Shown here one piece after another: positions 22,714-29,382 of a stretch of 29,382 nt of DNA (position 1 is its first letter; the number at the start of each line of letters is the position of its first letter). The notes under the pieces are model-generated. The model was given only the letters and a program-made list of their open reading frames with translations. It made no database searches and was not told the origin of the DNA. The position numbers were made by a program, and so were the translations under genes. Source of the stretch: an uncultured Bacilli bacterium. GTDB lineage: Bacteria > Bacillota_I > Bacilli_A > RF39 > UBA660. The DNA lies in the NCBI GenBank assembly GCA_944363655.1, contig CALVUU010000072.1:1-29382 (forward strand). The letters run 5' to 3'.

Positions 22714-24414
22714 ATGAAAAAAAGTATTTTATTAGATATAGTTAGTAGTGTAATTGTAATATTTTTGGTAGTTTTTTGCTTTAAATTATATGATAAAAAT
22801 GTTAATGCTGAGGAAAATACTAAAACATACGCATTAGCAACGTATAATATCGATATACCAAATTTTTCTTATATTAATAGCGTAATAGTCAATAATAAAA
22901 TATATTTATTATACAATAATGATAATAGTTATTTATTAAAAGAAATAGATAATATAACTAATAAAGAAAATAATTATTCTTATAATATTTCTAGCGCTTG
23001 TAAATTACAAAATGAAAATAATTATCCGTATATATATTGTGAAAATAACGATTCTATTAGTGTTTATAATACTAGATTTAAAAAAATAATAACCCAAAAT
23101 ATAAATAGTAATTATAATTATGCAATAAATACTAATAGTGAAAATTTAAATTTTAAAATCATAGATAATACTAATAGTTATGAATATATTAATGGTTATT
23201 ATAAAGAAACTGATAATGCATACATTTCCCTAGATACTCCTTATGTTAAAGAAGCATATTGTACAGATACTTGTTTATTAGTTAGATATAATAATATAAC
23301 TGAAATGATTTCTTTATATAAAGAAAGTGAATTATTAGAAACTAATATTTCTGCATTTCAAAAATACGAAAATGGTATATATACTTATAATAATAGTAAA
23401 ATAAAAATATATAATGCCATAACTGATGAATATAAAGAATTTAATAGTCCTATCAACAATCTACTTACATATTCATTTACCATAGGTTCTAATGATTGTT
23501 ATTTGTATGTGTTAAATAAAGGTAAAATAAATGTCTATAATTTGTATAATTCCAAAAACTTTACAAATATAAATATTGATAAAGTAGATGAAAATATTCA
23601 AAAACTTATTGTTGAAGATAATTATCTTTATTTATATGGTTCATCAACTTTATATATTTATAATATTTATGATATTGAAGCAAATATTACTTATTTTAAC
23701 ACTTATGAAAACGATTTAATTACTAGTAAAATTAATTACTATCAAGATAATTATAACGTTTCAATTAACTTAGTTGATAATCCAAGCAATTTAAGCAATA
23801 ATTATAATATTAAAGGATTAAATAATTATAATGATATTATTAATACATTAAATACTTTAGAAAAATATTTTTCTGTTTTCAATAAAGAATTTTTCTCAAG
23901 ATTTGATGATTATGGTATGGATGGTATAGAAATTTATTTTGCGGAAGATATAACAGCTAATAACGGTACTTTAGATAGTGCCAGGGTAGTAGGTTTATAT
24001 GTTAATAAGAATAATAAATATAACATTATTATAAGTGTTAATAGTGGTGAAGATATAACAACTATTGTCTTTCATGAAACGATGCATGTTATTGAAGACT
24101 ATCTGCGTAGTCAAAAAATTACATTTAGTAATTGGAATAAATTAAATCCTAATAATTTCACATATTCTAATATATATTATACTAACAAAGAATTTAATGA
24201 TACTTTAAATAATAATAAATATTATAATAATATTTATTTTGTAGATAATTATGCTAGAAGTAATGCCATAGAAGATCGGGCAAGAATGTTTGAATATCTT
24301 TGTAAAGGTGAAAATTTTACTGAATATCCTCATTTATATAATAAGATAAGTTATTTAAAAAGAATCATTTTAAATAACTTTCCAGAATTATATAGTTCTA
24401 GTTATTTTGTATAA
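22714..24414 (+). CDS. Surface-exposed HExxH zinc metallopeptidase-like protein
   Basis: 566 aa. An N-terminal membrane helix (LLDIVSSVIVIFLVVFCFKL) serves as signal anchor. Residues about 40-330 are Asn/Tyr/Ile-rich with repeated short beta strands (for example YLYGSSTLYIYNIYDI), which suggests a beta-propeller-like or repeat domain. The C-terminal third holds a zinc-protease site: FHETMHVIEDYL, with H454-E455-x-x-H458, and downstream NAIEDRARMFEYL, where Glu520 is a good third ligand (gluzincin pattern; the ED-AR-F arrangement occurs in several such families). The exact peptidase family is not identified. The gene is AT-rich even for this genome and has its own promoter. Likely role: extracellular protein or peptide cleavage at the cell surface. 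Confidence 0.75.
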   Translation: MKKSILLDIVSSVIVIFLVVFCFKLYDKNVNAEENTKTYALATYNIDIPNFSYINSVIVNNKIYLLYNNDNSYLLKEIDNITNKENNYSYNISSACKLQNENNYPYIYCENNDSISVYNTRFKKIITQNINSNYNYAINTNSENLNFKIIDNTNSYEYINGYYKETDNAYISLDTPYVKEAYCTDTCLLVRYNNITEMISLYKESELLETNISAFQKYENGIYTYNNSKIKIYNAITDEYKEFNSPINNLLTYSFTIGSNDCYLYVLNKGKINVYNLYNSKNFTNINIDKVDENIQKLIVEDNYLYLYGSSTLYIYNIYDIEANITYFNTYENDLITSKINYYQDNYNVSINLVDNPSNLSNNYNIKGLNNYNDIINTLNTLEKYFSVFNKEFFSRFDDYGMDGIEIYFAEDITANNGTLDSARVVGLYVNKNNKYNIIISVNSGEDITTIVFHETMHVIEDYLRSQKITFSNWNKLNPNNFTYSNIYYTNKEFNDTLNNNKYYNNIYFVDNYARSNAIEDRARMFEYLCKGENFTEYPHLYNKISYLKRIILNNFPELYSSSYFV

Positions 24415-24439
24415 ACATAAATAATTAATAGTGATATTT

Positions 24440-24682
24440 ATGTTTAAAAGAAAATTTTATGAAAAAGAATCTATTAAATATTATCGTAAGGGCTTTTTAG
24501 ATGGTATATCGTTTACAACTGAATTTTTAAAAAATACTAATTATGATGAAACATTATTACTTTTAAATAATACGTTACATAATCTCGATTATTATGCTAA
24601 AAAGTATCAAATGAAAAAAAGTGATTTAAAGAAAAATACTGAAGTACTTATCCATAATCTTCAGTATTTTCATAGTGAATAA
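24440..24682 (+). CDS. Small hypothetical cytoplasmic protein
   Basis: 80 aa from the ATG at 24440; an in-frame GTG at 24431 is part of the weak ribosome site GTGAT. The protein is charged, alpha-helical in character and rich in Lys, Tyr and Asn (FKRKFYEKESIKYYRKGFLDG), with no membrane segment and no motif I recognise. It follows the metallopeptidase by 25 bases and may be co-transcribed with it. Its 3' end overlaps the convergent XRE gene by 13 bases. Confidence 0.6.
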   Translation: MFKRKFYEKESIKYYRKGFLDGISFTTEFLKNTNYDETLLLLNNTLHNLDYYAKKYQMKKSDLKKNTEVLIHNLQYFHSE

Positions 24683-24861
24683 CATATATCATTTAAACTT
24701 ACATTAAATATTTTAGAAAGTTCATATAAATTAGGAATAGATATTTTAGTTATTCCTTTTTCCCATCTTACAATACACGCTTGGGTTACTTTCATTTTAT
24801 TTGCTAAATAACATTGCGAATAATTATTTTTTATTCGCAATGTTTTTATATTTTCTCCTAA
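24670..24861 (-). CDS. XRE-family helix-turn-helix regulator, 5' end uncertain or truncated
   Basis: The last 63 residues of a minus-strand frame form a standard XRE/Cro-CI DNA-binding domain: LGENIKTLRIKNNYSQCYLA, then NKMKVTQACIVRWEKG as the turn and recognition helix, then IPNLYELSKIFNVSLNDI. No ATG, and no well-placed GTG or TTG, precedes the domain in frame. The open frame simply runs on into the opposite strand of the neighbouring surface-protein fragment, which is not coding there. A TTG in KTLRIK or an ATT further up are the only options, and a start at that TTG would remove helix 1. The gene has probably lost its 5' end at the junction near 24890-24920. The limits given are those of the recognisable domain. 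Confidence 0.65.
   Translation of the reverse strand, partial: LGENIKTLRIKNNYSQCYLANKMKVTQACIVRWEKGITKISIPNLYELSKIFNVSLNDICYSL
24810..24844. repeat. Perfect 14-bp inverted repeat inside the XRE reading frame
   Basis: AACATTGCGAATAA (24810-24823) and its exact complement TTATTCGCAATGTT (24831-24844), with a 7-base AT-only loop. On the plus strand it is followed by TTT and looks like a rho-independent terminator for the convergent genes at 22714/24440. On the minus strand it covers the start region of the XRE domain. Confidence 0.75.
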
Positions 24862-24917
24862 AGTTTTGTAACTAAAATCATTATTAATATTACACTTTCT
24901 ATTATTGCTTAACCCTA

Positions 24918-25622
24918 GTACATAATCTATACAGAATAATTGGAGTATTTGGAAATCAAGTAAAATTGATAAAATATGATTATGCAGGAAGCAACTTGTT
25001 AGGAACAAACGGAGATTATGAAGGAACATCAAGTCCAAGTAGTTATAGTACGTATAAGGGAAGTCAAAGTACATTGTATGATTATTACTGGAATAATAAT
25101 ACAAGTACAAATACATGGAGCGAAAGTCAATTAAATACAGTGAATTTAAACACAAATTACTTAAATAATATAGGAAGTAAATGGAGTAGTAAAATAGCAA
25201 CAACAAGCTGGAAAGTTGGAGGGAATACGTATCGAAACATATATAATGTTCCAGTAAAACAAACATATCAAAATGAAATAGTAAGTCCAGCAGAGAGCAC
25301 AACATACAGTGCAAAAATAGGATTAATGTATGTGTCAGATTATGGATATGCAACAAGCCCAAGTAATTGGAATACTAATCTAGGTAGTTATAATAGTACA
25401 ACAGTACGAGATAATAATTGGATGTGGATGGGCTATTATAACTGGACAATTTCCCGTTGTTCGGGCAATACGAATAATGTGTTCCTCGTGGGCGACACAG
25501 GTATTGTGTTCGACGCCTACGTGGACTTCAGCCTCGGCGTGCGCCCGACCTTTTATTTGAACTCTAATGTAACCTTGAGCGGGGGAAATGGGACTCAAAG
25601 TTCGCCATTTCGCATTAATTAA
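24918..25622 (+). pseudogene. 5'-truncated surface protein fragment with hypervariable C-terminus
   Basis: An open frame without ATG or ribosome site. Recognisable protein begins at NLYRIIGVFGNQVKLIKYDY (about 24924) and runs to TAA at 25622; the only late start is a TTG at 24966. It resembles the C-terminal domain of large surface or pilin-like proteins of related gut Firmicutes: WNNNTSTNTWSESQLN, KIGLMYVSDYGYATSP, NWTISR, then GVRPTFYLNSNVTLSGG and SSPFRIN at the end (DUF6273-like, C-type-lectin-like ending). The signal peptide and N-terminus are missing, so it is a fragment, a silent cassette, or the 3' part of a gene joined here by recombination. The segment 25455-25550 has a base composition and codon use wholly unlike the rest (see the variable-region entry). 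Confidence 0.7.
25455..25550 (+). other. Candidate variable region of a diversity-generating retroelement
   Basis: From 25479 to 25550 I count 46 G/C in 72 bases (64%), in a genome otherwise near 30%. Codons there are TTC, CTC, GGC, GAC, GCC, TAC and AGC, nearly all of the form NNC, separated by fixed GTG (Val) codons, and end in GGC GTG CGC CCG (GVRP). A template of AAC codons changed by adenine-specific mutagenesis would yield exactly NNC codons. The position, just before the last strands of a lectin-like C-terminal domain, is where DGR variable regions sit. No reverse transcriptase or template is in the window, so this is an inference. Confidence 0.5.
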
Positions 25623-25661
25623 ATAAAAATATTTTTTTGAAACTTAATAATTAACTTTAGC

Positions 25662-25694
25662 AAAAACCATATCTTTTTTAGGTGTGGTTTTTTA
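25662..25694 (+). terminator. Rho-independent terminator before gltX
   Basis: AAAAACCATATC (25662-25673) pairs with GGTGTGGTTTTT (25681-25692), with two G-T pairs and a T-rich loop, followed by further T's. It separates the surface-protein fragment from the gltX operon. Confidence 0.75.
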
Positions 25695-25704
25695 TTGTTT
25701 TGTG

Positions 25705-25713
25705 TGGTAAAAT
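25705..25713 (+). promoter_or_regulatory. Extended -10 promoter of the gltX-cysS-dacA operon
   Basis: TGGTAAAAT, extended -10 with TAAAAT at 25708-25713, 19 bases before the gltX start. The -35 is poor. No T-box-like leader fits in the short space between the terminator and the gene. Confidence 0.5.
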
Positions 25714-25731
25714 AAGGGTGGAGTTGAGGTT

Positions 25732-27147
25732 ATGAAAGTTAGAACGCGTTTTGCACCTAGTCCAACTGGGTATATGCATATTGGAAATTTAAGAACAGCA
25801 ATATTTGAATATTTGCTAGCACGCAAATATAATGGCTCATTTATTCTTCGTATTGAAGATACGGATCAACAACGTGAAGTTGAAGGTGCAATAGATTTTA
25901 TTTATAAAACATTAGAATTGTGTGGCTTTATTATAGATGAAGGACCTAATAATGATTTAGGATATGGTCCATACATTCAAAGCAAAAGAAAAGAAATATA
26001 CAAAAAATATGCTGAAGAATTAGTAGAAAAAGGTAAAGCATATTATTGTTTTTGTAGTGAAGAAGAATTAAATGTTATGAGAGAAAGAGCAAATCAACGC
26101 CATAAACCATTTTTATATGATGGTAGATGTTCTAGGTTAAGCAAAGAAAAAATAAAAGAAAATTTAGATAAAGGTATACCTTATGTAATTAGACAAAAGA
26201 TGCCTAAAACGGGTGTAACTATTGTTGAAGATTTAATCTATGGTAAAATAAAAATTGATAATAGCATTCTAGATGATCAAATCTTACTTAAAAGTGATGG
26301 TTTTCCAACATATAACTTTGCTAATGTAATTGATGATCATCTAATGGAAATAACTCATGTAATACGTGGTAAAGAATATTTAGATCAAACCGCCAAGTAT
26401 AATTTGTTGTATGAAGCGTTTGGTTGGGAAAAACCAACATATATTCATGTTGCTATGGTTCTTGGTGAAGATGGTAATAAATTATCTAAACGTAACGGGG
26501 ATGCTTCATTCATGGATCTTTACAATGAAGGATATATTCCTGCGGCCATTGTCAATTATTTAACTCTTCTTGGCTGGAGTCCAGCAAGTAATCAAGAAGT
26601 ATTTACAATGGATGAATTAATTAGTAATTTTGATGAAACGAGAATTAGTAAATCATCTAGTCAATATGATGTAAAAAAATTACAATGGTTTAATCATCAA
26701 TACATTAAAAATATGTCTAATAAAGAATACTTAAATTGGATAAAAAATTATTTTACCAGGGATATAAGTGGTAAAAGTGAAGAATGGGTAGATAAATTAT
26801 TACTTATTTATAAAGATCATTTAAATTATGGTAAAGAAATAGATAATTTAACGGAAAATTTCTTTATTAATAATATCATAATTGATGAAGAAGCCAAAGA
26901 ATTTATGGCAAGTGATTCCAAAACTTTAGAAGTAACTGAATGTTTTTGCAAAGAAATTGAAAATATAGATTGGAATGTTGATGCTATTAATAATGCTATA
27001 AATAATGTTAAAAACATTTTAAATGTGAAAGGAAAATTACTTTACATGCCAATTCGTATTAAAGCCAGTGGTTTAATGCATGGTCCAGAACTTGCTGATA
27101 CCATTTATTTAATTGGTAAGGATAAAGTAATAGAAAGATTAAAATGA
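25732..27147 (+). CDS. gltX: Glutamyl-tRNA synthetase
   Basis: 471 aa, usual length for a class I GluRS, which attaches Glu to tRNA-Glu (and often tRNA-Gln in bacteria lacking GlnRS). The N-terminus RFAPSPTGYMHIGNLRTA carries the HIGH motif as HIGN (residues 16-19). The KMSKS motif is KLSKR (250-254). Zinc-binding-like cysteines lie in the YYCFCSEEE stretch. The LRIEDTDQQR block is the Glu-binding signature. It ends in TGA overlapping the next ATG (ATGA, 27144-27147), so the next gene is translationally coupled. Confidence 0.97.
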   Translation: MKVRTRFAPSPTGYMHIGNLRTAIFEYLLARKYNGSFILRIEDTDQQREVEGAIDFIYKTLELCGFIIDEGPNNDLGYGPYIQSKRKEIYKKYAEELVEKGKAYYCFCSEEELNVMRERANQRHKPFLYDGRCSRLSKEKIKENLDKGIPYVIRQKMPKTGVTIVEDLIYGKIKIDNSILDDQILLKSDGFPTYNFANVIDDHLMEITHVIRGKEYLDQTAKYNLLYEAFGWEKPTYIHVAMVLGEDGNKLSKRNGDASFMDLYNEGYIPAAIVNYLTLLGWSPASNQEVFTMDELISNFDETRISKSSSQYDVKKLQWFNHQYIKNMSNKEYLNWIKNYFTRDISGKSEEWVDKLLLIYKDHLNYGKEIDNLTENFFINNIIIDEEAKEFMASDSKTLEVTECFCKEIENIDWNVDAINNAINNVKNILNVKGKLLYMPIRIKASGLMHGPELADTIYLIGKDKVIERLK

Positions 27148-27545
27148 AAAAAGCCATAAGAATAATTACGGGGTTATTAATAGTAGGTTTATTAATATTT
27201 GGAATATATAAAGTATTTATTGATTGTGAAAGAACTAATACTTTTTATGATAAATATTTTACTTTAGATGAAATGGACTATGCTGTTTTAGAAGATGAAT
27301 TAATAGTTAAAATACTTGATATTAAAGATAATAGATGTCTTGAAGATACTTGTGAAAGAGAAGGACAATATTTAGTTAAATTATTAGTCTTAAATGAGGC
27401 TAAATTTGCATATGTTGAATTAGGGACATTAGAACCTACTTCAGTTAAACTAGATAAAATTAGTTTAGAATATACTCTTAATTTAATTAGAGTAGATGAA
27501 AATGGAGCAACTTTAACAGTTACTCCAAATACAGTAGAGAGTTAG
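27144..27545 (+). CDS. Small membrane-anchored hypothetical protein
   Basis: 133 aa. A single N-terminal helix (IRIITGLLIVGLLIFGIYKVF, residues about 5-25) is followed by a small beta-rich extracytoplasmic domain with three cysteines (near residues 28, 64 and 69). The first Cys has no proper lipobox (VFIDC), so it is probably not a lipoprotein. I do not recognise the family. It sits between gltX (4-base overlap) and cysS (7-base gap) and must be co-transcribed with both, which gives no clear hint of its role. Confidence 0.7.
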   Translation: MKKAIRIITGLLIVGLLIFGIYKVFIDCERTNTFYDKYFTLDEMDYAVLEDELIVKILDIKDNRCLEDTCEREGQYLVKLLVLNEAKFAYVELGTLEPTSVKLDKISLEYTLNLIRVDENGATLTVTPNTVES

Positions 27546-27552
27546 GTACATT

Positions 27553-28941
27553 ATGAAAATATATAATACATTAACAAGAAAAATAGAAGACTTTATTCCT
27601 TGGAATAAAGATGAAGTAACATTTTATACTTGTGGGCCAACAGTTTATCACTATGCCCACATTGGCAACATGCGCAATTACATTGGACATGATATTTTAG
27701 ATAAAACATTAAGATATTTAGGTTATAACGTCAAAAGATGTATGAATATCACAGATGTTGGACATTTAACTAGTGATTCTGATTCTGGTGATGATAAAAT
27801 GGTTAAAAGCGCCAAGAAGGAAAATAAAACCGTAATGGATATTGCTAAGTTTTATACCGATGCCTTTTTTCGTGATTTTGAACTTCTTAACAATAGAATG
27901 CCTGATATAATAAGTCCTGCAACTGCCAATATAGATGAATATATTAAAATAATTACAAAATTATTAGATACGGGTTATGCTTATAAATCCGGAGGAAATA
28001 TTTATTTTGATACTACTAAGTTAGATGATTATTATAAGTTAACTAACCATAAAGTAGATGAAATGGTCGTCGGAGTACGTGATGGTGTTGAAGAAGATAA
28101 AAGCAAGAAGAATCAAAATGACTTTGTTTTATGGTTTACAAAATCTAAATTTGATTCGCAAGAATTAAAATGGGATAGTCCATGGGGATTGGGGTATCCT
28201 GGTTGGCATATTGAATGTAGTGGAATAAGTATCAAATACCTAGGTGAATACTTAGATATTCATGGTGGTGGAGTAGATAATATTTTTCCCCATCACACTA
28301 ATGAAATTGCTCAAAGTGAATCATACTTAGGACACAAATGGTGTAAATATTGGTTTCATAATGAACATTTAAACGATGAAACGGGTAAAATGAGTAAAAG
28401 CCATGGAGCAATATTGACAGTTAGCCTCTTAAAAGAAAAAGATTATAATCCTCTATCTTTTAGATATATGTGCTTACTTAGTCACTATCGTCGCCAACTA
28501 GTGTTTTCTTACTCATCCCTAGATGGTGCCCAAAATGCCTATAAAAAACTTTTAAGTCGCACCGGAGCCTTAAAATATGGCAATAATATTGATGAAAAAG
28601 CCTACACTGAATGGGATAACAAATTTAAAAGTTGTTTAGAAGATGATTTAAATACTGCTAATGCTATTACTGTTTTATATGATTTACTTAAAAGTGAAGT
28701 AAATGATGATACCAAATATCATTTAATAAGTAATTGGGATGAAGTATTGAGTCTCGATTTACTTAAAAAAGATCAACCAAAAGTAGAAAACGAAGAATAT
28801 ATTTTAAATAAAATTAAAGAAAGAAATGAAGCTAAGAAGAACAAAGATTATCAAACTGCTGATGCTATAAGGGAAGAATTATTAAATGAAGGAATTATTT
28901 TAAAGGATACTAGGGAAGGAACTATTTACGAATTAAAATAA
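27553..28941 (+). CDS. cysS: Cysteinyl-tRNA synthetase
   Basis: 462 aa, full length class I synthetase that attaches Cys to tRNA-Cys. [20 protein letters not shown] contains the first zinc ligand (Cys27) and the HIGH motif as HIGN (36-39). [10 protein letters not shown] provides a second zinc Cys, and [19 protein letters not shown] is the zinc and active-site block. KMSKSHG (279-285) is the KMSKS motif. The C-terminal helical part (residues about 350-450) fits the anticodon-binding domain. It overlaps the next start by one base (TAATG). The gltX-cysS pairing is common in Firmicutes. Confidence 0.97.
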   Translation: MKIYNTLTRKIEDFIPWNKDEVTFYTCGPTVYHYAHIGNMRNYIGHDILDKTLRYLGYNVKRCMNITDVGHLTSDSDSGDDKMVKSAKKENKTVMDIAKFYTDAFFRDFELLNNRMPDIISPATANIDEYIKIITKLLDTGYAYKSGGNIYFDTTKLDDYYKLTNHKVDEMVVGVRDGVEEDKSKKNQNDFVLWFTKSKFDSQELKWDSPWGLGYPGWHIECSGISIKYLGEYLDIHGGGVDNIFPHHTNEIAQSESYLGHKWCKYWFHNEHLNDETGKMSKSHGAILTVSLLKEKDYNPLSFRYMCLLSHYRRQLVFSYSSLDGAQNAYKKLLSRTGALKYGNNIDEKAYTEWDNKFKSCLEDDLNTANAITVLYDLLKSEVNDDTKYHLISNWDEVLSLDLLKKDQPKVENEEYILNKIKERNEAKKNKDYQTADAIREELLNEGIILKDTREGTIYELK

Positions 28942-29382
28942 TGTCTAAAGTTTTTTCTAAGATTATAATTCTTCTTCTTTTCTTTTTTGCTCCAATTTAT
29001 GTTTGTGCTGCTGAATTTAATATCACTGGTGAAAATGTAATTCTTTATAATTTAAATGATAATGAAATACTTTATGAACAAAATAGCAATGAATTAACGA
29101 GCATTGCTAGTTTAACTAAGTTAATGACGGCTTTAATAGCCATTGAAAATATCGAAGATTATGATGCTACTATAACTATAACTTCTAAAGATTTTATTGG
29201 AACTGATGGCTATTCTAAAGCGGGATTTAGCATTGGTGATAAAGTAACATATCGTGATTTACTCTATGGAATTTTACTTCCTAGTGGTGCTGATGCTGTT
29301 AATGCTATAGTTAATAATACTTTAGGTTATGATGATTTTATTACAGCCATGAATGCTAAAGCTAAAGAAATTGGCTTAAAAA
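28941..29382 (+). CDS. Serine-type D-Ala-D-Ala carboxypeptidase (3' end outside window)
   Basis: The first 147 residues of a DacA/PBP5-like enzyme that trims peptidoglycan stem peptides outside the membrane. There is a signal peptide (KIIILLLFFFAPIYVCAAE), then VILYNLNDNEILYEQNSNE and the nucleophile motif SLTK (Ser57-Lys60). The second motif position reads LLPSGADAVNAI: SGA(D) instead of the classic SxN, a variant I believe occurs in some Firmicutes. The KTG motif lies beyond the window. The start ATG overlaps the cysS stop by one base, so the gene is the fourth member of the gltX operon. Confidence 0.88.
   Translation, partial: MSKVFSKIIILLLFFFAPIYVCAAEFNITGENVILYNLNDNEILYEQNSNELTSIASLTKLMTALIAIENIEDYDATITITSKDFIGTDGYSKAGFSIGDKVTYRDLLYGILLPSGADAVNAIVNNTLGYDDFITAMNAKAKEIGLK

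Noticed and set aside
24862..25362. N-terminal 166 residues of the minus-strand frame ending at 24670 as a Leu/Tyr-rich membrane protein fused to the XRE domain
   Set aside because: It is the antisense of the surface-protein fragment; its Leu/Tyr/His-rich composition is typical of a shadow frame.
25714..25731. T-box riboswitch ahead of the gltX/cysS operon
   Set aside because: Only about 20 bases lie between the promoter and the start codon, too short for a T-box leader.
1..29382. CRISPR array, tRNA or rRNA genes
   Set aside because: No regularly spaced direct repeats, and no cloverleaf or rRNA-like sequence was found on reading both strands by eye.

Overview
The window comes from an AT-rich, low-GC Gram-positive chromosome. 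UGA is read as stop: the genes at 1706 and 25732 end in TGA and Trp is TGG, so this is genetic code 11 and not the Mycoplasma code. Shine-Dalgarno sites are strong (AGGAGG, GAGGTGAT), lgt is present, and no outer-membrane secretin is seen. Together with the kind of small surface and pilus proteins, this suggests an uncultured gut Bacilli/Mollicutes-related lineage (RF39-like). That placement is inference, not a database result.

Layout. (1) 1-702: 3' part of an IS200/IS605-type tnpB with its structured right end/omega-RNA, abutting the 3' end of a convergent, catalytically degenerate metallophosphoesterase (699-1529, minus). (2) 1656-15904: a Tad-like (type IV pilus / type II secretion superfamily) assembly locus on the plus strand. 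In order it has a membrane-anchored surface protein, a 1178-aa secreted Cys-containing protein with a thioester-domain-like N-terminus, a TadE-like small protein, two tandem CpaB-like SAF proteins, a CpaF ATPase, TadB- and TadC-like membrane proteins, four short N-terminally related pilin-like proteins, a CpaE/TadZ-like protein with an aberrant P-loop, and two paralogous two-TM VirB2/TrbC-like proteins. The last two are split by an IS66-family element (13804-15429) that has perfect 19-bp inverted repeats and a perfect 8-bp target duplication, but a dead transposase. (3) 15948-17543 (minus): membrane-anchored surface protein with a poly-Asn linker. (4) uvrA, lgt and a trxB-like gene. (5) 22391-22713: a gene-free stretch with nested inverted repeats, probably remains of a mobile element. 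(6) A surface HExxH metallopeptidase, a small hypothetical protein, an XRE regulator lacking a clear start, and a 5'-truncated surface-protein fragment. The 3' part of that fragment is GC-rich and full of NNC codons, as expected of a diversity-generating-retroelement variable region. (7) gltX, a small membrane protein, cysS and the start of a dacA-like D,D-carboxypeptidase, tightly packed as one operon.

How the parts fit. The CpaF ATPase, TadB/TadC platform and CpaE-like protein form the cytoplasmic and membrane engine. The SAF proteins and TadE-like protein would work at the outer face of the membrane. The four short proteins are the best pilin candidates, and the 1178-aa protein could be exported or displayed by the machine. 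A strong promoter (10841-10869) sits directly before the pilin-like genes, so subunits may be made in excess over the engine. The cluster lacks a prepilin peptidase. Promoters recur as an extended -10 of the form TGGTA-A-AAT-like sequence, seen before several genes. The most striking single observations are the candidate DGR variable region and the unusual composition of the Tad-like locus.
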